This document shows, piece after piece, positions 47,449-59,395 of a DNA stretch of 64,000 nt (positions are counted from its first letter, which is position 1; each line of letters starts with the position of its first letter). The stretch covers positions 1-64,000 of the forward strand of contig JAVTVJ010001779.1 of the NCBI GenBank assembly GCA_034509425.1, written 5' to 3'. The stretch is from Eopsaltria australis. Taxonomy: Eukaryota > Chordata > Aves > Passeriformes > Petroicidae. A program made the translations under genes and the position numbers. The notes under the pieces are model-generated. The model searched no databases and was not told the origin of the DNA. It was given only the letters and a program-made list of their open reading frames with translations.

Positions 47449-49077
47449 GGTGTTGTAGTGGTTCCAGTTCGCCTATTCGAGTTTGTGGCCAAATGCCAGC
47501 ACACTTACTACAATTTACCTGATGTTTTCTGTGAGATGAGGATTAGGAGTAGGCAAAGCAGGCTCAAACTTTATAAAGTATAAAGTTTATTAATATACCT
47601 AAGACAAAGAGGAAAAGAGAAAAAAACCAAGAAAAACCAGAACAAACTCCTCAGACCACCCCTCCTTCCCCCACCTCTCCATTTCATTCTCCCTGACAAC
47701 ACACAAAAGACAACACTTCGACCTCCAGTCAGTCTACCACCTCTGAAATAGCTCTCGTTTCATTTCATTTAGGGAGAGAAGTCTCTTTTGTTTATACCAT
47801 GGATTTTCTTTAAGAAAATACAGTTTTTTATGGGTCTTTAACCTCACCATCAGCCGCCACCCGGAAGAAAGATCTGCTGGTGGTGGATCCCTTCCACCCC
47901 AGTAGCCTTCCCACAGCCACTAGGGTGGGTTATGAACAGTCCACAGGGTACCTGTTTTAAGGATGCCCAGTTCAATTGCAGCAACAAAGAAAATCCCTTC
48001 TTCTGTGCTTAGCAACACAGGTTCTCCTGACAACTCAGGTTCTCTGGCATTCCCCCGGGACCAGGGCTCTGGGTCACAGCCTCTCCTCTCTCTTGGTTCA
48101 AGTTTCTCATCAGGCTGTACGTGTTTCAACACCTACTTGTCTTTACCCAGGTATTTCAGTTCATTGGCTGCAATTAGAACCTCACATCCCCCCTTGGACT
48201 ATGTCTTCATATATTACAGGGAATTTATTAGCTCAGTCCCCAACCATGGTTCTCCAAAAGAATTTTCAGCTTCACTATCGAAGCACTTCTCATACACCTC
48301 CCTCTCGGCATCGGTTCAGCTTTCCTCACTGACTGTAAAGTCTCTATGCTGCATTTATGTAGATGTCTTCACTCGCTCCTCTCTCTCTGCAAGGAAGGAT
48401 GGGTGTCTGGAAGTTTAATCCAGGCATGGATAGAGTTAATCTCTGTCTCTCTCTCTCTCTGGCAGTGTGACGATCACGTGCTCTCTGCCGGGCTGTTTGA
48501 ACAGGTCCGAGCTGGATGGCAGAAGCTCTCAGAGTCTCTGTGCCTGGCTCTGTGAAGCTGGCTTGGCCTGGTAGGGCCAGCCGGGCCCGGGGTGACAGGG
48601 CAGGGCCTGGCCCGAGCTGGATGGAGTCCGGCCCAGTCCTTGCCTGGCCTGGAGCAGGGGCCTGGCCCTGTGTCATGTAGCTGACGTACCAGCTGGACTG
48701 TATCTGCTGAAAATTCCATCTGGTTCCTCCCCCATGCCCAACTGTAGCTTCACGGCCACTCTAAACCTCCCTTCCCCCCCCCCCCTCCTTTGGAAGGAGG
48801 GGGAGGCAGGGGTTCAGGGCCTTACCCGGGAGAGAGGTAGGGAGATGCTCCTCTCTATACAGCAGCAGGCCAAAAGAGGAAGAGGCTCAGAGGGTCTTTG
48901 CTTATATATGGTTCTTTCCTCGAAGGCGGATAAACTTTTTAATTGGTTTACCTATACATCAATCCTTAAAACTACCTAGCTATTGGCTCTCTCTCCCAGG
49001 AAGGGAGTTATATCCCTTCCTGCAGCACAGATCACTTCCTAGATTTTGACCCCTCCAGACTAACCCAGGACAGGTGT
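47449..49077 (-). mobile_element. Solo LTR, long 1.6-kb family A (with 5-bp TSD)
   Basis: LTR 47454-49072 (1619 bp) is the inverted counterpart of 27410-29026. Plus-strand ends are TGTAGTGGTTCC and AACCCAGGACA, flanked by perfect GGTGT (47449-47453, 49073-49077). On the minus strand the promoter-proximal part carries a TATATAAGC near 48900 and the poly(A) signal AATAAA near 47585-47592. Its length agrees with the first copy within 2 bp. Confidence 0.95.
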
Positions 49078-49613
49078 TTTGTGATGTCTGAAACATCCAT
49101 CTTCTCTAGAATGGGCTCCTCTCTCTTCAGGTCCTTTCCAGGCCCCTGGCCCAACATCAGTTTCCCATGGGTTCACAGACCTCTTTTGGACATCCACCTA
49201 CTCTGGCACAAGTCTGCTCCATGGGCTGCTGGTGGATCTCTGCAGCCCTGTGGTCCTCCATGGGCTGTCGGGGCACAGCTACTTCACCATGGCCCTCACC
49301 ACGGCCTGCAGAGGAATCTTGGCTCCTCCCCATCCTTGGTATCTGTAGCCTTCTTCCTCTCACATGTTCTCACTCCACTCTTCTCTGGACACAATTACAT
49401 CTGCACAGTAACTGTTTTTTCCTTCTTAAATCTGTTATCACTGAGGCCTTACCACCATCTCTAATTGACCCAGCCTTGACCAGAGGTATGTCCATCTTTG
49501 GAGCTACCAGGGATTGGCTCTTCCGAACATGTAGGAAGTTTCTGACACCTCCTCACAGGACCCACTCCAGTAACACCCCCACTATCAAAACCTGGCCATG
49601 CAAACCCAAAACA
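49078..49613 (-). mobile_element. Truncated ERVL-like LTR, family J
   Basis: It shares with 36355-37402 the repeated CATGGGCTG and CTCCTCTCTC words, the GTTCTCACTCCACTCTTCTC block and the GGCCATGCAAACCC end (U3 start on the minus strand, 49613). The poly(A)/U5 half is missing: the copy begins directly beside the family A LTR, and that half is not found on the other side of it. Confidence 0.72.
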
Positions 49614-52600
49614 GAAAACTTCTCTGGCTGGGATGCTAAGGATCCTAGAAGTTATAAAGTATCTGGGTCTACACCTGGAAAGATAGACCCAGATCATAGC
49701 CCATCATAGCTTTGTCTGCTGAGCAGCTGGGTACTTGGAGTTGAAAATGCAAGTTTGGGGGAGGTTCTCAACTTTCCACCAGGCAAGCTGAGACAAAGCC
49801 AAGAGCCTTAAAGCCTTGGCTAGACAGAGGAACCTGGCAGCCAGGACTCACAGCTCAACAGCATGCCATGGGGACTACTGAAGAGTTGGTAGCCTGGAAG
49901 TCCACCAACAGCCTTCATAAAAGGCAGTTGGGTGAGCTAGCATTGCGGATTACTGTTGGAAACCTGCCTCCTTTCTGTCACAACTTTGTCAAAACTGAAC
50001 TGTCTTCTACAAACACTTTAGTTTTGATGAATTTGCAGTCTCTGCTCCATCTAACAATTTCCAAAACACTGATTCTGGAGTCTATAATTTGGGAAGTAAG
50101 GCTCTTCAGTAGGAAAACAAATGTTCTCAGGAAACACACAGTTTTGTACAACTGGAAAACAAAAATCCACAATAAACTAATTGAGGTATTCTTTCATGCA
50201 TGACAAATGAAAGCTGCTTTGCCTGGCTTCTTTTTAACATTTTTAGTTTGTTGGATTGATCAACTGCACTTTTGAAATGGAGAATACTGTTGCTTGCTTG
50301 TGCACTTACTCATCAGATATTTGTTTGTTCTCAACATTATTTTGGAAAGGGTTGCCACTAGTGGAATTATATCGGTGAAGTAACTCAGGTAATGACTCCA
50401 TCATTAAAATAGAGATATTTCTATAGATTAAAAGCTCCATATAATACTGCAAAGAGAAAGTTGAAGTACATTAATACGCATTCTTCTCTTGTTAATAGTC
50501 TACATAAATATGGGGTTTACTTAATCTATGTTTATTTAATCCAATGTTTCTATAACTTGAAAGACCAGGTATAAAGAAAGGAAGCTGTCTAGTAAAGTCC
50601 TGATTTTTGGATTGTCATATTTTTAGGAAAAATTTTTCCACAAAAGAATTGGCATGTTTTTATTGCCCTTTATTCAATAAATCTTTCTACATAAGCTGAG
50701 AAAAACATAATGTGATAAATAACTTTGAATAACTGTTATTCTCCCTTTAAACACAGAATGGCATTGAGATTTTGTGGGTTTTTATCTCTGGCCTCTGTAA
50801 ACACACTTTAAAAGATATATTCTATATCTGTAAAACAGATTTCACATAGTTCAAAAGAGCATAAATGAATGCAGATAACACAATGGAAGTATTTCAGCAG
50901 AGGTTCAGCAGTTCTCAAGAGTATCCTTCACACAAATGTAATGTCACTGCACTAGAAATTTCTGGATATTCTGGATTTCAAAAGCACTGTATGTTATTCA
51001 TTTATTATGGCTGGTGATTTCAAAGGGACAAAGGAACTGAATTCTAAGCCAGTAAGAATTATTGGTTTGGTTTTTTTGTATATCCTCTCTTGCTGTATTC
51101 CATTTTTTCCCCAGAAGTTATAATTTCTGTGAGAACTTGTTGGAACTTTGGGGTTTGTTTTAGTTTGATTTTTTAAAATTCTGTCATTTGATCTAATTTG
51201 GATTTCACTATGCTTTGTTTGCCATAACACTGATGTGAGCCTAAATTTTATAGTTACTGTTCATTAGTACCTAATTATATCAGGTGCCCAACAACAGAGA
51301 TCTCTGAAAAAAAGACACCATCAAATGCACAGATTCATTTGTTATTTCAGTGAGATTGCATTGGTTCTAGCAAACACCCTGAAATCACCAGAAATGTTAT
51401 CATTTATAGCAATGTGAGGGCGGTGCTGATCTTTTCCAGTGCAGAAAATCATAGTACACTCACATAATTTCTAGTTGTCTAAACTTATTGAAATCAAAAC
51501 TATGTTCATTTTCTTCAGTGGCTATGAATCACATTTACCTTTCAACTGTTGTAGATTGTCTATTTCAAGTAGGCAGTCAAATCACCTGGCCATTCCAAGT
51601 ATCTAGACCTTTCTTTCATGGTTTAAAGCACCCTTCCCTGAGAACGCAACACTTTGTATTAAACTCTGAAGAGATCAAAAATGCTGTGCAAACATGCTGA
51701 AGAAATTGAGGCATCAGTTTGATATATGAATACTTGAAAGTTAGCTTCTTGTGTCTCCTGAAATAAGGAAAAGAAAAATGAAGGAGGAACACAGGGAAAA
51801 GAGGGAAAGGTGTGTAATACAGATATATTGACCTTGTTTCATGGGCAACAGAGAGAAAATTGGGCTGTTAAGCCCCTGTATTGTGTAAGAAATCAAAAGT
51901 TTCATCAGGATTTCTGTAACAAATGATATATTCTGATCAATCTCCTCTTCCATTTTTGATCTTTGAACAGTGAGAAATTTTCTGTGCAGGCAAAAAATAT
52001 TAATTACTTTCTAGTTTCCATTTGAATTTGGCCCAGAGGATATTTTGTGAAATATGACTCAGCCTTTGAATGTGGAACAAGGGTGCTTCTTTGAAACATC
52101 AAAGTAGAGATAAAACTGATTGTGCTATAGGTAGCAATATTGGGAATCCAAATTTCAGGGTGAGAGCAGCAGACAGGGTTGTTCCTGTTGCTTTTGCCTT
52201 TTTCTACTTTCAAGAAAAAGTCAAGGTATTGCATGGTCATTAGAGGAAAGCTCCTTCCTATCTCTAATGAAATTTTCAATGAGAATTATAAAGAAATAAA
52301 TTTTACATTGACACCATCAAAGGAGTTATTCAAAAATTCTCCTTAGTTATCAAGGTCAATGTTTTACTAATACTTTTCAGACTTGCATTTTCTGCCACAC
52401 TGGCAAATTTTGTCTCTAAGTTGCACAGATCATATTATGTAAGAGTTTCCTAAAAGCTTTTACCTGAATGTGTCAATAAATACTCCTGTATTCTAAAATT
52501 AAAAAAAAAAAAAATTACATTTTTGAGTGTCATTTTTTAGTTCAAATTTTATTTTTTTCTGTCCCCTCCTCCCTTCTTCCTGCTGAATAATTTCCTTCAT

Positions 52601-54590
52601 AAACTAAGCAACTGTTCAGTTGTTAAGTAGTTAGTAGACAGCTTCACTGTCTTTTCACTTTTTTTTTTTGTTTGTTTGGTTGGTTTGGTTTGGTGTAGTT
52701 TGGTTTTAGTCTAGGAAAATTCATGTCTGGTTTTGGGATTCGAATGATGTGAACACAGGGTGAGGTAGATCTTGTGACAAGTCTTCTGATCTAGAATTAA
52801 TAGCCTATATGAATATACCAAACAACCCAGAATCATTTAAATATTTTTGATAACATTGTCATTTGCTTAAGTCTCCACTGCACTCATAGTCAGACTATGA
52901 AGTGATTTTATTTCAAGCTTCTCCCACAGTCACTATATATTTTTGCTGTCCATTCTATTTCAATTTGGCACTCTATCTGACAAAGCTAAGTAAAAGTGAA
53001 TAAATCCTTCCTTTCCTAGCTGAAGAAGGATCTGTTACAAGGTTCCTAATAAGAAAGAATGCACAGCCTGACTTTCATGAAGACCTTTCTAAAGAACTTT
53101 CCAAATTATGCAAGTGTAGCTAAGGAATTCCTTATCTGTAATTGAGATGTATCTTAATGACTCTAAACCTGTTTGCCTAAATGTGTCAACCTATGCAACC
53201 ACATCTCTCAGGTTCACACATTTCAGGCTTACAAAATGGTTGGACTACATGTATAGCTATTCACCATTTTGAAGGCTAAAAGATATCTGTGGTACTAAAG
53301 ACTAATTTTTCAATGTAAACAAGTTGGGTCAGCATTTCAGAAGATATTGACACATGGTTAAATATTCAGTAATGAACTGGATTTCTCTAGAGGGATTAGT
53401 AATCAGTAGCTCATGGATCCAAACTGACTGCATGTACATCACTAATATTCTCTGAAAAGCTACTTCTTAGTATCAAGGGGCACCACTTTGTTAAAAAGCA
53501 GCTGAATTTCTAGTCCACCTTTGAGTTTCATGAGTGTGTTAACTTTCTTTTGATTACAACTTTTCTAACTGATCAAGAAACATAGCATAGTAATAATTGT
53601 GAATCTGTGCAGAAAATGATTTCCATATGAAAATGAATGATAAATGACCGACTAGTTGTAACAAAATTTTTGGTGTAGTACCTATATGACATGTATGCAT
53701 ATGGCCTTGACTTGCTATTTTAACTTCTCTGTTTGTTTTAGTTAGACATAATTCAGCTACTAATTCCACCCCATCGACCCCCACATAGGAACAGAAATGC
53801 TTTTGCTTCATTAGTAGCTAAAAAATTATTTCAAGAATAAGTATTCCCGACTGTTATTTGATTAAGTTATGTGTGGTGTTTTCCCCTTTCAAGAACAAAT
53901 TATGCATGTCACACATGCTGACAGGTATATATTTTCAGGTTTATCAGTAATGTCACAGAATGCCCAGAGTCTTAAATTTCAATTTTTCTCTCCAAGTGGG
54001 AAAGTACCAAACTACCTTATTCAGTGCTGAGAACAGATTAACTGATTTTATTATCTTTCTTAGAAGAAAACCAGAATGTGTAGCCAGATCAAAATATTGT
54101 AAAAGGTCTGTCTAAACAGCATGCTTTCTTACCTTTAAGAATTCTTCAAAGTCCTTTGATGAAAAGAATTCAATGAGATTTTGTGCTTCCTCCTGTCCAG
54201 CACATGAAAATCACCAGGCAAACATTCAGAGCTCAGTTTGTGATTTGCTGAGGGTGTCCATCCAGCTATAGGAAAAAAGTTATTTAATTCTTCAACTGAA
54301 TGTTTTATTATCTTTAGCACAATGAAATATTTTTAATAAAAATGAGGACTATAAAATCATATTACACAAAAACGAATGATGTCCAAGGGTTTGAATTTTC
54401 TTCCTAAGCTGGAAGTGAGTTGCAGCTAGGAATAAAGATTTGCAATAACAGAGTTTCTTATTTTAAAGGGTTGCTAACAATTGGATCTGTACTTCTATTA
54501 CTGCTATTTGGAAGAAAAGGGTTGGATGTGTTCTCTGAACTTATTTCCAATGCTGAAATGGAATTCAGCAGATTTGTGCAAATCTGATTC
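49614..54590. other. 5-kb AT-rich unique region, no gene seen
   Basis: An A14 run at 52501-52514 lies 20 bp after AATAAA (52475-52480), as at the 3' end of a retrocopy. A GTTTG/GGTTT-rich patch lies at about 52665-52705. No coding exon is supported. Confidence 0.55.
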
Positions 54591-54596
54591 ATAAAG

Positions 54597-54990
54597 TGTT
54601 GGGAATAACTATCTCCATCTGTGTGGACATAAGTGAGCAATCCAGGCTCTTTAGATGAGAAATAGGCCTCTGTGCAAGGTCACCCAAAAAGGCATTTGTG
54701 AGAAAGGGACATGCAGAGACTGTAAACAATCCCCAGGTGTCTGAGGAGAAACTTGGCAGATGAAACTATTATTGTAACCTTCTGATACTAACTTAGTGCT
54801 CTAATTAGAGTAGAGAAAATACTGTGTGAAAGCTTTGTGTGAGAAAACACTGTGTGAACTGTAGAAGAAAAACTTATCACATAGCTTTATTTTTAGCACA
54901 CTGTAGGATATAAGTATGCTTACTGCCTGAAATAAAATGGCTTCACTTGATCACATTGATCTGGTGTGATGTCCCATCATTTTCCCCACA
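54597..54990 (+). repeat. 5' LTR of the composite provirus
   Basis: It starts TGTTGGGAATAAC and ends CCCCACA. TATAA (54909-54913) and AATAAA (54931-54936) are only 22 bp apart, the short-R layout of alpharetroviruses. The TSD ATAAAG is at 54591-54596. Confidence 0.95.
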
Positions 54991-54992
54991 AA

Positions 54993-55010
54993 TGGTGACC
55001 CCGACGTGAT
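54993..55010 (+). other. Primer-binding site, tRNA-Trp
   Basis: TGGTGACCCCGACGTGAT lies two bases after the 5' LTR. It is the exact complement of the 3' end of tRNA-Trp, the primer known for avian leukosis/sarcoma viruses. Confidence 0.93.
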
Positions 55011-55393
55011 CGGCGTGATAGAGGATCTCACAACGTGATTCCACCTGAAGTGATTCCACCTGGCGTGATACCAACCGACGAGATAGGAGGCCCCCGGATG
55101 CATTGGATACTGATATTCAGTGAAATAGATCACTGAGGGAGCAGGTAAGCCAGCAAAATCCCTGCTGTCCCAGCAGGAAGCCTCACACACAGGGAGTGCG
55201 GAATGCCTCACTAAAAGGGTGGGATGCCTCACCGAAAGGTGGGAAGCCTCACACATACAGAAGTGCGGGATGACAGAGAATCCTCACCGAAAGGTGGGAA
55301 GCCTCACACGCAGGCCGTGTGGGATGGGAGAAGCCTCACCCTAGGGGTGGGAAGACTCACCAAAGGTGGGATGCCTCATCTGGTTGCCTTGCC
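55011..55393 (+). promoter_or_regulatory. Structured leader with hairpin array and splice donor
   Basis: After the primer site come five CGTGAT/AGTGAT words and a 13-bp direct repeat GTGATTCCACCTG (55035, 55050). A splice-donor-like GCAG|GTAAGC follows at 55144/55145. From 55180 to 55380 about eight units of the form GCCTCAC-loop-GTGGGA repeat; several fold as 6-bp stems with a GAAA (GNRA) loop, and one as an 8-bp stem CTCACACG/CGTGTGGG. This is the region where retroviruses keep the packaging signal. Confidence 0.75.
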
Positions 55394-55651
55394 ATGAAGA
55401 CGAGAAGCCCCTTAGGTAATGCGTCTGGGGAGGAAAATGGCTGGGGAGGAGAGATGGGGATGGACAAGAAACAACTGGCAGTCGTAAACCTCCTCCAACT
55501 TATCATCTCTGTGAGAAGATTGAAATGTAATGATTCCATTATTCGGAATCTCTTAAAATGGACTTGGGACCGTGGACTAATCCTGAGAACATGAGTAGCC
55601 TTTCAGATACCCATCTGGGAGGCAATTGGGGAGGCACTGTGGGACGTGATC

Positions 55652-55997
55652 TGTCGCACGGTCGGACACAAAAGAATCAGGTAACTCTAGTCAGCAAGTC
55701 AGTGCCACCAAGGTCGGGCCAGAGAGAAGAAGAGCCCAGCCTCTCTTTATTCTTTCATTTATATATCTTTACATAGACAATCATGGATTGGACAATGAGG
55801 TTACCACCTCTCCAATTCCATAGTTTAGGAACACAGTCCATCCACCTTCTCCACCTTAGGAAAAGGAATGAAAAACAATACCAAAAGTACAAAACAATCC
55901 TTGGCCAGTTACATAAACATGGACTATGTTTACACAAAATCTATGAGAACTTTTACTACCAAGTATAAACACAGCACACCGCAAAAATCAGCGATCA
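55652..55997 (-). mobile_element. Solo LTR, family C, nested in gag
   Basis: It is the inverted counterpart of 2778-3119: plus-strand ends TGTCGCACGG and AGCGATCA, 346 bp. TTTATT (AATAAA on minus) and ATATAT lie close together near 55745-55765. The flanks GTGATC (55646-55651) and GTAATA (55998-56003) look like a decayed 6-bp TSD (4 of 6), and both encode Val-Ile in the gag frame, consistent with an old insertion. Confidence 0.85.
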
Positions 55998-56425
55998 GTA
56001 ATAGGAGAGCAGACGCTAAAGAGACATCCAAATATTCCACTCACTGGAAGCTCATAGCAGAGACCCTGCAGGCAATAAAAGCAGAGAGGCAGGCAGCTGC
56101 TTCTGCTTTCGCGACGTTAACTCCTTCGGACTCTAAAACAAATGAAACTGAAACAGCAATCACCTCCACTTGTTTGACCCATGTGACGTTCCTACTTCCC
56201 ATTTCTGCAACAGCCCTGACTTCCACCCCTCCTTTACCTGAGACAACCACCCCCGCAAATGTTACCCAAAGTACTGAGGAACTCAAAGAAAGGTTCGTTG
56301 TAAAACTTAATGAGCCCTCCAAAGATAAAGACACATTGAACAAAGAGCGAGATCAATTAAGAGCAAAAATGAGTAAAATAAAAATGAAATTAACGCAGAC
56401 ATAGCAGGAAGGCAGGCCAGAATGG

Positions 56426-56540
56426 CAGCCACTCAACCCAGTCACCCAAGGCCAGTCGCTCAAACCAGTCACCCGAGGCCAGCCACTCAAGCCAGTCTCC
56501 CGATGCCAGCCGCCCGAGAACCAGCTGCCTGATGCCGGCC
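56426..56540 (+). repeat. 30-bp imperfect coding-type repeat
   Basis: Units of the form CCAGTCACCCGAGGCCAGCC (30-bp period) occur about 3.5 times; in one frame they read as a decapeptide with a KPVTRGQ core. It lies in the gag-like segment and probably marks a proline-rich linker. Confidence 0.75.
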
Positions 56541-56694
56541 ACCCGAGTCAGCAAGGACAACCCTGCAATTGGATTTGCCTCTACAATCCGCCGGGGAAGA
56601 AGAAACAAAAGGTGATGTACTGGAAAAATTGCTACGAAATGTGCTTAAAAGGTTAGAAAGCCCTAGCAGCCCACGAGCCTCCAACGGTGGCCAC

Positions 56695-57370
56695 CCAGCT
56701 GTAAGAGTCTGGACGGAAATCCCTTATCTGCAACACGACCATCTACAGAAGCAGAGGCTGAAAACCCAGAGACCCTAAAAGGGGAAAAAGGACTTCTGCA
56801 CAATGAAGTACGGCCAGATCCTGGTGGGGTGCCTGCCAGGTTCCCAGGTGTGCTGCAGAGGTGTGCTGACACGTGCCTGTGAAAACTGTGCCGCTCAGCT
56901 ACCGGGGCGGAAAGGACTGCACAAGGACTATATGTTTTGTACACCTGCACCTGCACCCTGAAACAATGGGCCTTACTCCCCCACCTGCTGGCCATTTGCT
57001 CCTCGTCTCTGGAAGGATTGCCTCATCTTTTGGTTACCTGCCCCTCGCTTTCAAAAAGACTATAAAGAGACTCTCAAAAAGGACCCCTACGAGATCTCCC
57101 TACGGACGAGACGGAATCCATTGGATCCGGACAACGAAGACTTCGTTGTGCCGTGGTAGCTATTAACCCCTTTCTTTCCCCCCCTCTCTCAACCCTACAT
57201 CTCTCTCTCTCTCTTTCCTCTATTGCATAATCGTGTTGTTGGCACTCAATAAAGGTGCTTTTGATTTTGATTAAAGCAAAAATACTTGTCCCTGTTTTCT
57301 TTTGCACTCGGAGATTCAAAGTAATGAACCATCATGACCCCTGCTTCTGCTAGCGGATCGTGACACCAGC
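56695..57370 (+). mobile_element. Solo LTR, family E, nested in the composite provirus (with 5-bp TSD)
   Basis: LTR 56700-57365 (666 bp) starts TGTAAGAGTCTGG and ends GGATCGTGACA, perfect CCAGC on both sides (56695-56699, 57366-57370). TATAAA is at 57061-57066 and AATAAA at 57248-57253. It is in sense with the provirus, so its poly(A) signal would be expected to cut a full-length provirus transcript. It is near-identical to 24196-24858. Confidence 0.95.
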
Positions 57371-57530
57371 CCCCCCGCACCAGTTTCGGATTCTCCCCGC
57401 AGCCGCTGCAGCTGGCGGCGGCTCCTGCCCTTGACTCCAGATGCCCCCCCACCCGCCCCCCCAGAGCCAGCAGCAGTGGCGGAGACCACGACGTGGTGGC
57501 AGCGACGGCTTCTCATTGCGCCAGGCGGGC

Positions 57531-57862
57531 GGTGAAAACTTTTTTCCCAACAAGAACTTACCAACGGCAGGTTTCCCTGACCAGCAGGACCGTGCACAGT
57601 GAAAAACTTTTTTCCCCAGTAGCGATTTGGTAAGAACAGTTTTCCCTGACCAATGGGACTGTTCACCGCGAAAAACCTTTTTCCCCCAGAAATACCTTAA
57701 CAACAACAGTTTTCCCTGAACCGGCGGCTCCGCGTGCAGTGGAAGCTTTTTCTCAGCAACAACTTAATAACACTAATTTTCCCTGAATCGGTGGGTCCAC
57801 GCGCAGCGAAAACTTTTCCTTACCAACACCCTAGCAACACCGGTCTTCCCTGGACCGGCGGG
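57531..57862. repeat. Minisatellite, five units of 66-72 bp
   Basis: Unit starts (GAAAACT-like) are at 57534, 57601, 57670, 57742 and 57808. Each unit carries a GAAAACTTTTTTCCC block and a TTTCCCTGACC block. Units differ by substitutions and small indels, so no frame stays open across all five. It belongs to neither the LTR nor any gene I recognise. Confidence 0.88.
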
Positions 57863-59395
57863 GTGGGGGCATCGGCGGTGCTGCCCATGCTGTTCTTTTG
57901 CTCCTGTAATTGACTTTACCGTGTCCGGCCTCAGAAACTACATCTGAATTGTATGGAAAAGTCTGGCTAAAAGCTTTCCTTCCCCCCCTTCACCCCCCCC
58001 CCCCCCCCCCAGGGGCCGGGTAAGCCCCCCCTCTCTCAAGTTTTCTCAAAACTACAGCTGAAAAACTTCCCCCCTCCCCCCCCGTTTGGCAGGGTTGGGA
58101 GTGGAGTGGAGCAGAGCAAGGGGGTTTGGGCGAAATATAAACTGAGTGGTAAACTAGGTTTAAACGAGTGGTAAACTAGATTTACCCGAATTGTAAACTG
58201 AATTGCATAAACACGAGTTACCTTTGTATTGTCTGTGAATTAGTGATAGGAATTGTATTACTGAATAGAAATTGATAACTGGATTGTAATCTATTTTTAC
58301 TGTTTTTCTTATTTTTACTTTGTTTTAATGAGTGTTGAGTTCCATACCTACAGCTGAACCTGGAAGCACAGTGAGTCTGGAGAGGATAGAGTGAATCTGC
58401 ATCCCTGCTCGAAGAAGGGATGGATCTGTGTGCTCGCAGCTCGTAACACTGTTTTCAAACCTCTCCCAAGCCATCACGCCTGATGTATTAACAACTCCGG
58501 ATCACCCCTGATGTATTAATAGCTATAAATGTGTTGTTCAAATTTAAGTACTATTAGGTTTATTAAGTTCTGTTGGGGTTAAGTGTTACAACTAAGTTCT
58601 GTGAAAGTTACCTGCAGTTATGCATAACTACGTGTATTATAACAAAGATTAAGTTCTGTTAAGGTTACATACGTACAGTCATGCATATGCATTCTTTTAC
58701 TTATCATGTTCATGGTGCCATGGTCTTCTTACTTAAGGATAGTTGACAAAGTCTGTTGCTTTACAGACTTTCCTGTATCTTTATGTAGATGCCTGCACAA
58801 CCAGTGTTACGTTTGTGTAACTATCTCCATAAATGGTTCAGGTTTAAGTAGCCTTCCTAGTTACTGTTTCTAACAGTTTTCTCATAAGGTATGTATTAGG
58901 GAAACTCCTCCAGTTGGAGCCCTGGCTCTGGCCAAGCCTGGGCTCTCCCTGGTCGGGCATCTACCAACAGACCCAGGTGTTTCTGCATCCAAATCATATT
59001 TAAGTTGAGTTTGACTTACTAATTTGAATTTACATTGGCTGCATCCCTTTTGGAGTGGACTTGGAGACTCTGTCTGGATGGGTTTTTCTATGTCCTCACT
59101 GAAACAAGGCATGCCAGCTGTTACAGACCCTGGATGTTGGTATAGCATTCCAAAATTCAATGAGGTATTGCTCTGATTGATAGCCTTCAGAGGCAAAGTA
59201 ATTGAGACTGATTTACTGAACTATTGAGTCATGAGAAATCACAGGAGGACGTAGATCACTTAGAATGTTTAGCACATGGGTTTTAAGAGTATTCTTATGT
59301 CTAGTTATGTGTGTTTCTTACTTACTGCACTGCCTACAACAAATGGCTGGTAATGCCATAGACATACTTATGTTAATTAAAACAAAGGGGGAAAG
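57863..59395 (+). other. Unassigned internal stretch of the composite provirus
   Basis: There is no reverse transcriptase, integrase or capsid motif. It contains C-rich runs (57991-58011, 58065-58085), three copies of a GTGGTAAACTAG-type word (about 58140-58190), a 7-bp hairpin CATCCCT/AGGGATG (58400-58422), and a twice-repeated CCTGATGTATTAA (about 58480-58520). It ends in a polypurine run AAAGGGGGAAAG (59384-59395), preceded by a short hydrophobic open frame that could be an env tail. Confidence 0.5.

Larger units (their letters stand above)
55394..56699 (+). pseudogene. gag-like remnant of the composite provirus, split by an LTR
   Basis: From ATG 55394 an open stretch reads through a lysine/leucine-rich segment (KQLAVVNLLQLI) to a stop at 55592-55594. 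The same frame continues with IPIWEAIGEALWDVI up to the nested LTR at 55652 and resumes after 55998. A frameshifted stretch up to 56404 is Thr/Pro-rich and then charged and coiled-coil-like (KERDQLRAKMSKIKMKL). A 30-bp imperfect repeat (56426-56540) follows. Position after leader and splice donor and the matrix-like Trp/Leu pattern suggest Gag N-terminus, but no capsid homology region or zinc knuckle is seen. Confidence 0.45.

Noticed and set aside
55868..56404. 178-codon open frame as a single protein
   Set aside because: Its first third is the antisense family C LTR; only the part after 55998 can belong to the provirus.
58882..59196. 104-codon minus-strand frame as a gene
   Set aside because: There is no recognisable domain, it lies in the unassigned internal part of a provirus and it is antisense to it.
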